This document shows, piece after piece, positions 1 to 6,251 of a DNA stretch of 12,216 nucleotides (its first letter is position 1; the number at the start of each line of letters is the position of its first letter). The notes under the pieces are model-generated. The model saw nothing but the letters and a program-made list of their open reading frames with translations. It searched no databases and was not told the DNA's origin. The position numbers were made by a program, and so were the translations under genes. The DNA is from Gemmatimonadota bacterium (GTDB lineage Bacteria > Gemmatimonadota > Gemmatimonadetes > Gemmatimonadales > Gemmatimonadaceae), in the NCBI GenBank assembly GCA_003142495.1, contig PLMM01000185.1, positions 1 to 12,216 on the forward strand, in the 5' to 3' direction.

Positions 1-102
1 AGCTCGGCCCGGATGCTGCCAATGAGGTGAGGAAACGCGCGATTGGCGTGCGCGCCGCGGGTGGCGTGCGCTCCGATGCAGGGCGGCGCGCCGTCGCCTC
101 GT

Positions 103-131
103 TTGATCTGGAGCTCAGAGATGCTCGTAAT
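103..131 (+). promoter_or_regulatory. Possible sigma70-type promoter upstream of the PTPS gene
   Basis: Positions 103-108 read TTGATC (4 of 6 matches to TTGACA). After a 17-bp spacer, 126-131 read CGTAAT (4 of 6 to TATAAT). This is the AT-richest part of the 220-bp leader and lies about 90 nt before the GTG start of the PTPS gene. I see no convincing gene in 1-220; a short open frame there (27-224) is arginine-rich and has no ribosome binding site. The promoter is a weak consensus call only. Confidence 0.25.
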
Positions 132-206
132 TCAAGGAATCCCGGTACAACAGCGGACATAACGGCCGCATCGGTGCTCGTCGTGCTTCTGAACGGTGGA
201 TGGAGC

Positions 207-211
207 GGAGG
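207..211 (+). promoter_or_regulatory. Ribosome binding site deciding the GTG start of the PTPS gene
   Basis: GGAGG ends 9 nt before the GTG at 221. The in-frame ATG at 200 has no purine-rich sequence before it and would add only seven residues that do not belong to the family fold. This favours the GTG start. Confidence 0.55.
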
Positions 212-220
212 ATTGGAACG

Positions 221-724
221 GTGAGCAAGGAAAATGCGTTTCGAGTATCAGTCACCAAAGACTACCTGGTTTTCGCGGCAGCCCACTTCATCACGTTTGC
301 GGGGCACCGGTGCGAATCGCTCCACGGCCATAACTACCGGGTGGGGGTGACACTCGAAGGCGACATCGATGAAGAAAGTTGGTATGTCGTCGATTTTTCG
401 TTCGTGAAGAAGCTCATGAAGCGGCTCTGCGACGAGATCGATCACAAGGTGTTGCTGCCGCTCCAGAATCCGAAGTTGCAGGTGCAAACCGAATCAGATC
501 GCGTGCTGGTTGCGTACGAAGACAAGCCGCGATACGTATTCCCACTCTCCGACTGTGCGCTGCTCGCGATACCGAATACCACGGTCGAAATGTTGGCGCA
601 GTATCTCGCTGGAAAGGCACGCGCAGAACTGGGTGGGAATCAGTTTGCGAAGCTCGCGTTGATCGAGATCGAGGTCGAGGAAAACTTCGGCCAATCCGCA
701 TTTTATCGAGAACGACTGCGCTAG
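221..724 (+). CDS. 6-pyruvoyl-tetrahydropterin synthase / QueD family protein with a CExxHGH motif
   Basis: This 167-residue protein of the COG0720 (PTPS/QueD) fold acts on 7,8-dihydroneopterin triphosphate. The zinc ligands are H22 (in AAHF), H35 and H37 (in CESLHGHNY). C31 is the catalytic Cys, and D74-H75 (EIDHK) match the Asp-His pair of PTPS. E32 follows C31 directly, giving the CExxHGH signature described for PTPS-I/III proteins, some of which cleave the side chain to give 6-hydroxymethyl-dihydropterin and so replace FolB. A late acidic stretch (EIEVEENFGQSAFY) matches the family C-terminus. The protein is longer than typical QueD (about 120 residues) because of an insertion at about residues 83-110. 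By context it probably supplies the pterin half of H4MPT, though a QueD role in queuosine synthesis is not excluded. The GTG start follows GGAGG; an ATG at 200 is the alternative. GC is visibly lower than in the genes downstream. Confidence 0.85.
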   Translation: MSKENAFRVSVTKDYLVFAAAHFITFAGHRCESLHGHNYRVGVTLEGDIDEESWYVVDFSFVKKLMKRLCDEIDHKVLLPLQNPKLQVQTESDRVLVAYEDKPRYVFPLSDCALLAIPNTTVEMLAQYLAGKARAELGGNQFAKLALIEIEVEENFGQSAFYRERLR

Positions 725-755
725 AACTCTCTACACGACCTCTCGAGGGGATCAC

Positions 756-1922
756 ATGTTCGTTTCACTTCTGCTTGCAACGACACTCCTGGCTCCGGTG
801 AGCACGCCACGGAAGACGGTCGTCGAGCCGCAGATTACGATAGCGGTGGACTCGGCGCGCAGCGAAGTAGTCATCACGGCCGGCCCGTACGACCTTCCCA
901 ACATGCCCGCCGACATGGCCGAGATGCACATGGGAACACCGCAGGTGCTCCGCTTCGACTGGCCCATCGACGGCGGACTGCGCGGATTCAACCTTTCGAT
1001 GCAAACCGAAAGCGGACAGCCGCTGCCAAAGTCCGTCATTCACCATCTGATCGCGGTGAATTTCGATCGCCGTCAGATCGTGTACCAAATGGTCGAGCGC
1101 CTGTTCGGATGGGGCAAGGAAACCGATCCGGTGCTCCTCCCCGCCGGCGTCGGCGTGCCGCTTGCAAAAGGCCAGCACCTCGGCGTCTACGCGATGTGGC
1201 ACAACGATTCGGGACGCGACATCCACAACGCGTATCTGAAAATGACGCTCGCGTACATTCCCAAGGCGCGCCTGCAGAATCCGGTGCTGCCGATGTACGT
1301 CGACGTCAACAATCACATCGGCGGCGTCACCACCTTCGATGTACCGCCCGGCAAGTCAACTCGCAGCTACGAGTTCACCTTCCCGCTGAGTGGCCGGCTC
1401 ATCGGCATCGGTGGGCATCTGCACGACTACGGCGTCGCCGTCCGCTTCGAGGACGCCGCCACCGGCAAGGTGCTCGTGCGCCTCAAGTCCGATCGCGACG
1501 ACAAGGGCGAGATCTCGAAGGTCGGCCGCTTCATCTGGGGCTTCCACGAAGAGGCGCTTCCCATCGAGGCGAATCACCTCTATCGCGTCGTCGCCGAGTA
1601 CGACAACCCAACGGGGAAAAACATTCCTGGGGGCGGCATGGGGCACATCAACGGCGTGTTCAGCCCCAACGATATGTCCGAATGGCCCGTGCTCGATATG
1701 GCGAACGCCGACATCAAACGCGACATCGAGACGCTACCGTCGTACACTGAGATGCGCGCGTCGCGCAGCTCGAAGCGCGAGTCGCACGTCAGCGGCGGCG
1801 ATGTCGACATGAAGACGATGCAGATGGACAAGTCACACGGGGACACCACCTCGGCGTCATCGATGTCGTCGATGCCGGGCATGTCCCGCATGCAGCAGCG
1901 CGGGGACAGCACGCACCACTAG
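756..1922 (+). CDS. Secreted PHM-like copper type II monooxygenase-related protein
   Basis: This 388-residue protein has a hydrophobic N-terminus (1-16) resembling a Sec signal, although no basic residue precedes the core. The rest reads as the two-domain fold of peptidylglycine alpha-hydroxylating monooxygenase (PHM). For the first copper site, H96-H97 lie in VIHHLIAVN and H149 in YAMWHND, preceded by LLPAGVGVPL, which parallels the LPKGVGFRVG segment of PHM. For the second site, H221 and H223 lie in GGHLHDYG, followed by M307 in SPNDMSEW (M295 in GGGMGHI is an alternative). I see no cysteine, whereas animal PHM is disulfide-rich. The tail (about 344-388) is rich in Met, His and Ser and may bind copper. 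GAGGGG (745-750) precedes the ATG, and only 31 bp separate it from the PTPS gene, so co-transcription is likely. The substrate is unknown. It could also be a copper-storage or electron-transfer relative rather than a true monooxygenase. Confidence 0.6.
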   Translation: MFVSLLLATTLLAPVSTPRKTVVEPQITIAVDSARSEVVITAGPYDLPNMPADMAEMHMGTPQVLRFDWPIDGGLRGFNLSMQTESGQPLPKSVIHHLIAVNFDRRQIVYQMVERLFGWGKETDPVLLPAGVGVPLAKGQHLGVYAMWHNDSGRDIHNAYLKMTLAYIPKARLQNPVLPMYVDVNNHIGGVTTFDVPPGKSTRSYEFTFPLSGRLIGIGGHLHDYGVAVRFEDAATGKVLVRLKSDRDDKGEISKVGRFIWGFHEEALPIEANHLYRVVAEYDNPTGKNIPGGGMGHINGVFSPNDMSEWPVLDMANADIKRDIETLPSYTEMRASRSSKRESHVSGGDVDMKTMQMDKSHGDTTSASSMSSMPGMSRMQQRGDSTHH

Positions 1923-1926
1923 GCGA

Positions 1927-2643
1927 TCACGCCCAGTCGCCACCGATCATTCCTCGATGCACGGCCGTCGCCACCAGGGCGCCATTCGCCCCGGCGGCGG
2001 CGAGCCGATCGAGATCCTCGCGATCGCGCACACCACCGCCCGCGATGAGATCCACCCCAGGAAGCGCCGCACGCATCTCCCGCATCATCACGTCATCCGC
2101 ACCGTCTGGATTCCCGACGCGCGAGAGATCGAGCACGATCACCGCCTCCACTCCCGCATCCACCGCCCTGCGCGCCAGTTCGCGCGGAGTCATCGCGCGC
2201 AACGCCTCCGCGTGCGCCAGCGGCATGCCGCTCCGCAGATCGAGACTGAACACCGCGCGGTCCGCGCCGAGCCGCCGCACGATCGCCCGAAGAATCTCGA
2301 AGCTCGGCAGCGTCTCGAGCCCCACCACCACGCGATCCGCCCCGACGTCGATCAGCGAGCACGCGTCACCCTCCGTGCGCACCCCCGCATCGATCCAGCA
2401 TCGCGAGACCCGCGCGAGCCGCTGGTGCATCACGTACTGCACCGCCCCACCACCGATCGCGTCGAGATCGGCAACGTACATCTCACTCGTCCGCAGCACC
2501 GACACGTACGCCTGCGCCAGCGCCAGCGCGTCGCCCTGCGCCGGCGTGATCGCCGATGCGACAGGCTCGTAGCGCGCTCGATCGCCCCCCCGTCCGTGCA
2601 CTGCCTCTCCCGCACGGAGATCAATTACCGGTATTATGCGCAT
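1927..2643 (-). CDS. HisA/HisF-related (beta/alpha)8-barrel protein of the H4MPT/methanofuran gene set
   Basis: This 238-residue protein has a HisA-like barrel. It begins MRIIPVIDLRAGEAV, with D8 in the catalytic Asp position of HisA. D135 lies in FSLDLRSG (second catalytic Asp). D172 lies in VLDLSRVGN, where true HisA has TDISRDGT. GGGVR (202-206) and the GALVATAVHRG segment (221-231) are the two phosphate-binding loops. The HisA loop VRLxxGDY is altered to VHGRGGDRARY. With no other his genes nearby, this fits the HisA/HisF-related family found beside C1-cofactor genes in methanogens and methylotrophs rather than histidine synthesis. The reaction is not established from this sequence. The ATG at 2643 is chosen because the fold begins there; the open frame extends to 2781, but that extension is arginine-rich and overlaps mfnF. 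It is divergent from mfnF, and its stop is 4 bp from that of the PHM-like gene. Confidence 0.75.
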   Translation of the reverse strand: MRIIPVIDLRAGEAVHGRGGDRARYEPVASAITPAQGDALALAQAYVSVLRTSEMYVADLDAIGGGAVQYVMHQRLARVSRCWIDAGVRTEGDACSLIDVGADRVVVGLETLPSFEILRAIVRRLGADRAVFSLDLRSGMPLAHAEALRAMTPRELARRAVDAGVEAVIVLDLSRVGNPDGADDVMMREMRAALPGVDLIAGGGVRDREDLDRLAAAGANGALVATAVHRGMIGGDWA

Positions 2644-2672
2644 CGACCGAATCTCGCGAGACACACGAGCAC
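2626..2672. promoter_or_regulatory. Compact divergent control region between the HisA-like gene and mfnF
   Basis: Only 29 bp separate the two start codons, so the promoters must overlap coding sequence. TACCGGTA (2626-2633) is a perfect 8-bp palindrome. TATTAT (2632-2637) resembles a -10 box for mfnF (5 of 6 to TATAAT) about 35 nt before its ATG, but no good -35 is visible. On the opposite strand the same bases are two consecutive rare ATA Ile codons in the HisA-like gene, which suggests selection for AT-rich DNA here. No strong Shine-Dalgarno is seen before mfnF. Confidence 0.3.
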
Positions 2673-3701
2673 ATGACCGTAATCGGCTGGGACATCGGCG
2701 GCGTGAACACCAAGGCCGCGCGCGTGGCGAACGACGCGGCGCTCGCCGCGCGCAACGAGCCGTTCGAGATCCAGCACGCACCCTCGACGCTCGCCGCCCG
2801 ACTCGAAGGCATCGCCGCCGCGCTCGGCGCCGATGGATCCGAGACGCACGCCATCACCATGACCGCCGAGCTCTCGCAATTCTTTCGCACGAAGCGCGAC
2901 GGCGTTGCCTATGTACTCGATGCCGTGGAGCACGCCTTCCCGCGCGCACGGATCGTCGTCTACACGGTCGACGGCCGCTTCCTCGATCTCCGCGAAGCCC
3001 GCAAGACGCCCCTCCTCGTCGCCGCCTCGAACTGGGCCGCCACCGCGGGGCTCGTCGCCACCCTCGCGAGCAACGCGATCCTCATCGACGTCGGCACCAC
3101 CACCACCGACATTATCCCGATCGTGGCGAAGCGCGTCGCCGCGATCGGCCACTCCGATCCCGAGCGGCTCCTCTCCGGCGAGCTCCTCTACCTCGGCGCC
3201 GTGCGCACGCCGGTCGAAGCGATCGCCCATCGCGTGCCGCTGCACGATGGCCTCGCCGGAGTTTCCGCCGAGTCGTTCGCGCTCGCGGGCGACATCCACG
3301 TCTGGCGCGGCGATCTCCCGCCCGAGGGTTACACCGCGCCCACGCCGGACGGTCGCCCCACCACACGTGACTTCGCCAGCGAGCGGATCGCGCGCATCGT
3401 CTGCGCAGATCGCGAGCTGCTCCACGATTCCGACATCGATCGCATCGCCGCCTTCGTCGCCGATACGATGATCGCGCGCATCGCCGCATCCATAGCGCGT
3501 GTGCGCGAACGTCATCCGCACCTCGCCGTCGCCGTCATCGCGGGGCACGGCGCCTTCCTCGCGCGCGCCGCCGCGCGCCGCGCCGGCCTCCGAATAGCGA
3601 GCGACGATCTCATCTCCGCCGGAGCACCGCGCGCCGCCGGCGCCGAGACGGCCTTCGCCGTTGCGCGGCTGCTCGAGCGCTGGCTCGCGGCCCGCCCATG
3701 A
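2673..3701 (+). CDS. mfnF: MfnF-like ASKHA-fold protein (H4MPT-linked C1 pathway, hydantoinase/oxoprolinase-like)
   Basis: This 342-residue protein has an actin/hexokinase-type nucleotide-binding fold. Phosphate loop 1 is IGWDIGGVNTKAA (4-16) and phosphate loop 2 is LIDVGTTTTDIIPI (137-150). A YTVDGRFLD segment (97-105) and a late AGHGAFLARAAAR segment complete the pattern of the family annotated as H4MPT-linked C1-transfer protein. Its archaeal member MfnF condenses the furanmethylamine diphosphate made by MfnE with gamma-glutamyltyramine, giving the ether-linked methanofuran core. In bacterial methylofuran the acceptor carries tyrosine instead, so the bacterial substrate probably differs. 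The gene overlaps mfnE by ATGA (3698-3701), implying translational coupling and consecutive steps. The ATG at 2673 starts immediately before the first fold strand; the open frame extends upstream to 2556 but would overlap the HisA-like gene. Confidence 0.78.
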   Translation: MTVIGWDIGGVNTKAARVANDAALAARNEPFEIQHAPSTLAARLEGIAAALGADGSETHAITMTAELSQFFRTKRDGVAYVLDAVEHAFPRARIVVYTVDGRFLDLREARKTPLLVAASNWAATAGLVATLASNAILIDVGTTTTDIIPIVAKRVAAIGHSDPERLLSGELLYLGAVRTPVEAIAHRVPLHDGLAGVSAESFALAGDIHVWRGDLPPEGYTAPTPDGRPTTRDFASERIARIVCADRELLHDSDIDRIAAFVADTMIARIAASIARVRERHPHLAVAVIAGHGAFLARAAARRAGLRIASDDLISAGAPRAAGAETAFAVARLLERWLAARP

Positions 3702-4252
3702 TCGACGCCGTCGTGAAGGTCGGCGGCGCGCTCCTCGACACGAGCGACGCGCTCGAGCGCACCATCTCCGCACTCGAGCTGCTCGCGCAGCATCGCACGA
3801 TCCTGATAGTCCCCGGCGGCGGCCCCTTCGCCGATGCCGTACGCTCCGTGAGCGAGCAGCACCCACTCTCCGATGACGACGCGCACTGGATGGCGATCCT
3901 TGGCATGGACCAGTTCGCGATCCTCCTCGCGTCGCGCATCCGCAACGCGGAGCTCGTGCATCGCCGCGGCGAGGTCGCGCGCGCACACGCGCGAGGAAAG
4001 ATTCCCGTGCTCGCGCCCTTCCACTGGCTCCGCGAGGCCGATCCACTCCCACACTCGTGGGACGTCACCAGCGATAGCATCGCAGCGTGGATCGCGGCCG
4101 AAGTCGGCGCGCGGCAGCTGATTCTCATCAAGCCCGATGCGCATGATGCCCTCACCGCCCTCGACCGTTACTTCGATCGTGCCCGTCCACCCTCGTTGAA
4201 ATACTCGATCCTGACCCCGGCGATGCTCACCGGAAGCTGGTTTCCCGAGTGA
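3698..4252 (+). CDS. mfnE: MfnE-like kinase, amino acid kinase superfamily
   Basis: This 184-residue protein has a short amino-acid-kinase fold. VVKVGGALL (5-13) holds the phosphate-binding Lys7 and Gly pair. PGGGPFADAVR (39-49) is the second glycine-rich loop, and DVTSDSIAAWIA (122-133) plus LILIKPD (141-147) match the nucleotide-binding half. The archaeal counterpart MfnE phosphorylates [5-(aminomethyl)furan-3-yl]methyl phosphate to the diphosphate used by MfnF. The gene directly follows mfnF with a 4-bp overlap, supporting that role. At 184 residues it is at or slightly below the size I expect for the family, with a shortened C-terminal end. Its last 26 bp overlap the 3' end of mfnB on the other strand. 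Assignment as a general amino acid kinase (for example glutamate 5-kinase) is unlikely because the substrate domain is too small. Confidence 0.75.
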   Translation: MIDAVVKVGGALLDTSDALERTISALELLAQHRTILIVPGGGPFADAVRSVSEQHPLSDDDAHWMAILGMDQFAILLASRIRNAELVHRRGEVARAHARGKIPVLAPFHWLREADPLPHSWDVTSDSIAAWIAAEVGARQLILIKPDAHDALTALDRYFDRARPPSLKYSILTPAMLTGSWFPE

Positions 4253-4994
4253 TCTCTCGTGCAATCGCGTGCGTGTCTCCGCGATGCACGCGCAGCAGAT
4301 CACGCCCAGTCACCAGCTCCCGCACGCGGCTTTCACGCACACGGCCCTCGCGCCCGTGCTCGCACGCCGCGCCCCGCACGCCGACGATCTCGGCGCCCGC
4401 CTCGTAGGCGAACGCCAGATCATCGACGGTGATCCGCCCCGCGAGCGCCACCATCAGCGACCGCGCACGCGCCTCGCGCACGAGCGAGCCCAGCGCCGCG
4501 CGACCGAGGCAGCGGAACAGACCCGCGCCATCCTTCCGCACCGTATCCACCAGCACGCCCATCGCCCCCTCGGCCGCCGCCGCCGCAAGCACCGTCGACG
4601 GAGCCGCGCCGCCCACCTCATCCCAATCCGCGTACGCCACCGCGACCACCGCGCACGGCGACGAGGGGAGCAGCGCGCCGTCCATCACGCGCGCCAGCCG
4701 CTCACGCACCGCTCCGATCTCTCGCACATCCGCGAAGCCGACCTTCACGAACATCGCGCCCGCCTCGGCCGCCGTCCGCGCCGCGCTCGCCAGTGAGCCC
4801 GCGTCCCCTGCGTCGCCGAGCGCCGCACTCACCGGCCGCATTCCGTTCACGGCCTCGATGATCTCGCGCAACTCTTCGATGCTCACGGGCCCGAGTGCGC
4901 CGAGCGCAGGCTCCTTCGCATCGATGATCTCCGCCCCACCCGCCAACGCGGCCCGCGCCTCCTCCGCATTGCGCACACTCACCAGCAGACGCAT
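4227..4994 (-). CDS. mfnB: (5-formylfuran-3-yl)methyl phosphate synthase, DUF556 family
   Basis: This 255-residue TIM-barrel enzyme converts two glyceraldehyde-3-phosphate molecules to the furan precursor of methanofuran. The N-terminus MRLLVSVRNAEEA and GGAEIIDAKEP (19-29) match MfnB, with D25 and the Schiff-base K27. FVKVG (82-86) and D150/K154 in VDTVRKDG correspond to the Asp/Lys pair of the archaeal enzyme. VGVRGAAC near the C-terminus is the family phosphate-binding signature. All catalytic residues I know of are present, so it should be active. The ATG at 4994 is chosen over a longer frame (to 5177) because it matches the family N-terminus and has AAGGGGGAG just upstream. About 25 extra C-terminal residues follow the RELVTGRDL region, and it is these codons that overlap mfnE. 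Confidence 0.88.
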   Translation of the reverse strand: MRLLVSVRNAEEARAALAGGAEIIDAKEPALGALGPVSIEELREIIEAVNGMRPVSAALGDAGDAGSLASAARTAAEAGAMFVKVGFADVREIGAVRERLARVMDGALLPSSPCAVVAVAYADWDEVGGAAPSTVLAAAAAEGAMGVLVDTVRKDGAGLFRCLGRAALGSLVREARARSLMVALAGRITVDDLAFAYEAGAEIVGVRGAACEHGREGRVRESRVRELVTGRDLLRVHRGDTHAIAREITRETSFR

Positions 4995-5081
4995 GTACTC
5001 CCCCTTGTTCCGTCCATGCATCCCGCGCTTATTAGTGCTGAGTCGCCGGTAATCTTGCATCATTTTCGGGAGCGCCACCAG
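4995..5081. promoter_or_regulatory. Divergent intergenic region between mfnB and the SDR operon
   Basis: If the SDR starts at the TTG at 5082, this 87-bp region must carry promoters for both mfnB (-) and the eight-gene operon (+). It is AT-richer than its surroundings: CTTATTAG at about 5028-5035, GGTAATC at 5048-5054 and CATTTTCG at 5061-5068. On the minus strand CTAATAAG is a possible -10 for mfnB. No clear -35/-10 pair was found in either direction. The hexamer CCGGTA at 5046-5051 recurs in the other two leader regions of this window. Confidence 0.3.
4998..5006 (-). promoter_or_regulatory. Ribosome binding site of mfnB
   Basis: On the minus strand, AAGGGGGAG lies 3 nt before the ATG at 4994. 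It fixes the mfnB start and rules out the upstream in-frame ATGs, which lack such a site. Confidence 0.6.
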
Positions 5082-5855
5082 TTGCCCGACGCAGTGTTTC
5101 CTCTCGCCGGCAAAGTCGCGCTCGTGACCGGTGCATCCACGGGAATCGGACGCGCGATCGCGCTCGCCCTCGCGCACGCCGGTGCGGATGTCGCCATCAC
5201 CTTCCGCACCGGCCGTCGCGAGGCCAGCGATGTCGCCAGAGAGATCGAACTCGCCGGCCGCCAGTCCGCCGTCTTTCAGCTCGAGCTCGCCGACCCCGCC
5301 TCGATATCTGCACTCGTGCGCAACCTCACGGATCAGTTCGGGCGCGTCGATGTATGGATCAACAGCGCCGGCGCCGACATCCTCACGGGCGACGATGCGA
5401 AGAAATCACGCCTCGAAAAGCTCGATCAGCTGCTCATGGTAGATTTGCGAGGGACCATCCTCGCATCGTGGGAAGCCGCGCGGATCATGCAGGAGCAACC
5501 CGACGGTGGCGTAATCATCAACATGAGCTGGGATCACGTCCTCTTCGGCTTCGAGGGCACGAACCCGCAGATGTTTTCGGCGGTGAAGGGAGGGATCCTG
5601 AGCTTCAGCAAGTCGCTCGCGCGCTCCGTCGCGCCCAGGGTACGCGTGAACATCCTCGCGCCCGGCTGGATCGAGACGGAGTTCGCCGCGACGACGATGG
5701 ATCCCGCATATCACCAACGCGTCGTCGAGTCGACACCGCTCAAGCGCTGGGGCACACCCGATGATGTCGCGCGCGCTGCCGTCTTTCTCGCCTCGTCGGA
5801 CTCCGCCTTCCTGACCGGGCAGATGCTGATGATTGGCGGCGGCGTGGTAATGTGA
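5082..5855 (+). CDS. Short-chain dehydrogenase/reductase with altered catalytic tetrad
   Basis: The protein is a classical SDR of about 257 residues with a Rossmann fold. Numbered from TTG, TGASTGIG (16-23) binds the cofactor, NSAG (94-97) replaces the usual NNAG, and PG (193-198 region, LAPGWIETEF) is present. An Arg-rich ITFRTGRRE segment after strand 2 suggests NADPH preference. The catalytic tetrad Asn-Ser-Tyr-Lys appears as D121 (VDLRG), S149 (NMSW), F165 and K169 (MFSAVKGG): the Tyr is Phe and the Asn is Asp. Relatives such as pteridine reductase PTR1 and FolM reduce dihydropterins, and the next gene is a pterin dehydratase, so a pterin substrate is plausible but unproven. TTG at 5082 is chosen because GGGAG (5068-5072) lies 9 nt upstream; GTG at 5094 and ATG at 5016 (22 extra residues, no ribosome site) are alternatives. 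Confidence 0.75.
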   Translation: MPDAVFPLAGKVALVTGASTGIGRAIALALAHAGADVAITFRTGRREASDVAREIELAGRQSAVFQLELADPASISALVRNLTDQFGRVDVWINSAGADILTGDDAKKSRLEKLDQLLMVDLRGTILASWEAARIMQEQPDGGVIINMSWDHVLFGFEGTNPQMFSAVKGGILSFSKSLARSVAPRVRVNILAPGWIETEFAATTMDPAYHQRVVESTPLKRWGTPDDVARAAVFLASSDSAFLTGQMLMIGGGVVM

Positions 5856-5867
5856 AGCACTACTCGT

Positions 5868-5873
5868 GAGGAG
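5868..5873 (+). promoter_or_regulatory. Ribosome binding site of the PCD gene
   Basis: GAGGAG lies 6 nt before the ATG at 5880, in the 24-bp gap after the SDR stop. It is one of the few strong Shine-Dalgarno sites in this operon; most later genes rely on overlapping starts and stops. Confidence 0.6.
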
Positions 5874-5879
5874 TCGAAC

Positions 5880-6251
5880 ATGATGGTCAGAAAGGATCCG
5901 ACGTACACCGAAGAGCAGATCGCCGAGCAGCTGAAGGAGCTCCCCGGATGGTATTACGAGGACAAGTGGATTCGCCGCCAGTACAAAACGGATGGCTGGC
6001 CGACCACGCTCATGCTCGTCAATACCATCGCGTACTTTGCCGAGGCTGCGTATCACCATCCCGATCTCACCGTGACGTGGGCGAAGGTCGGCGTCAAGCT
6101 GCAGACACACTCCGCCGGCGGCATCACCGACAAGGACTTCGAGCTCGCACGCAAGCTCGAAAACGCGGTGCTCTGGCGCCCCGAGAGCGGGCGCACTACC
6201 GGCCTCGAGGGAACGCCGAACAAGTTCGTTCGGGGCGGCGATCCGAAGTAA
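5880..6251 (+). CDS. Pterin-4a-carbinolamine dehydratase family protein
   Basis: This 123-residue protein has the PCD/DCoH fold. The active-site signature EAAYHHPDLTVTWAKVGVKL (55-74) carries the histidine pair H59-H60, followed by H77 in THSAGGITDKDFELA, the usual third His and downstream Asp. PCD dehydrates 4a-hydroxy-tetrahydropterins. Pterin-dependent aromatic hydroxylases that would need this are absent here, but PCD homologues recur beside H4MPT synthesis genes in bacteria, so a role on a methanopterin intermediate or in cofactor protection is inferred. It is longer than minimal PCDs by about 20 C-terminal residues (RPESGRTTGLEGTPNKFVRG), a basic, glycine-rich tail of unknown use. A second ATG follows at codon 2. 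The TAA stop abuts the GTG of the next gene with no gap, suggesting coupled translation. Confidence 0.85.
   Translation: MMVRKDPTYTEEQIAEQLKELPGWYYEDKWIRRQYKTDGWPTTLMLVNTIAYFAEAAYHHPDLTVTWAKVGVKLQTHSAGGITDKDFELARKLENAVLWRPESGRTTGLEGTPNKFVRGGDPK

Noticed and set aside
27..224. A 65-codon open frame in the leader before the PTPS gene
   Set aside because: Biased Arg/Ala/Gly composition, no ribosome binding site, and it overlaps the PTPS start region.
1923..1926. Terminator between the PHM-like and HisA-like genes
   Set aside because: Only 4 bp separate the two stops and no hairpin with a T-run is visible there.
2644..2781. N-terminal extension of the HisA-like protein
   Set aside because: Arg-rich sequence overlapping mfnF on the other strand; the barrel's first strand starts at the ATG at 2643.
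2634..4052. A 472-codon open frame on the minus strand opposite mfnF and mfnE
   Set aside because: Low-complexity Arg/Gly-rich translation in the shadow of two genes with intact nucleotide-binding motifs.
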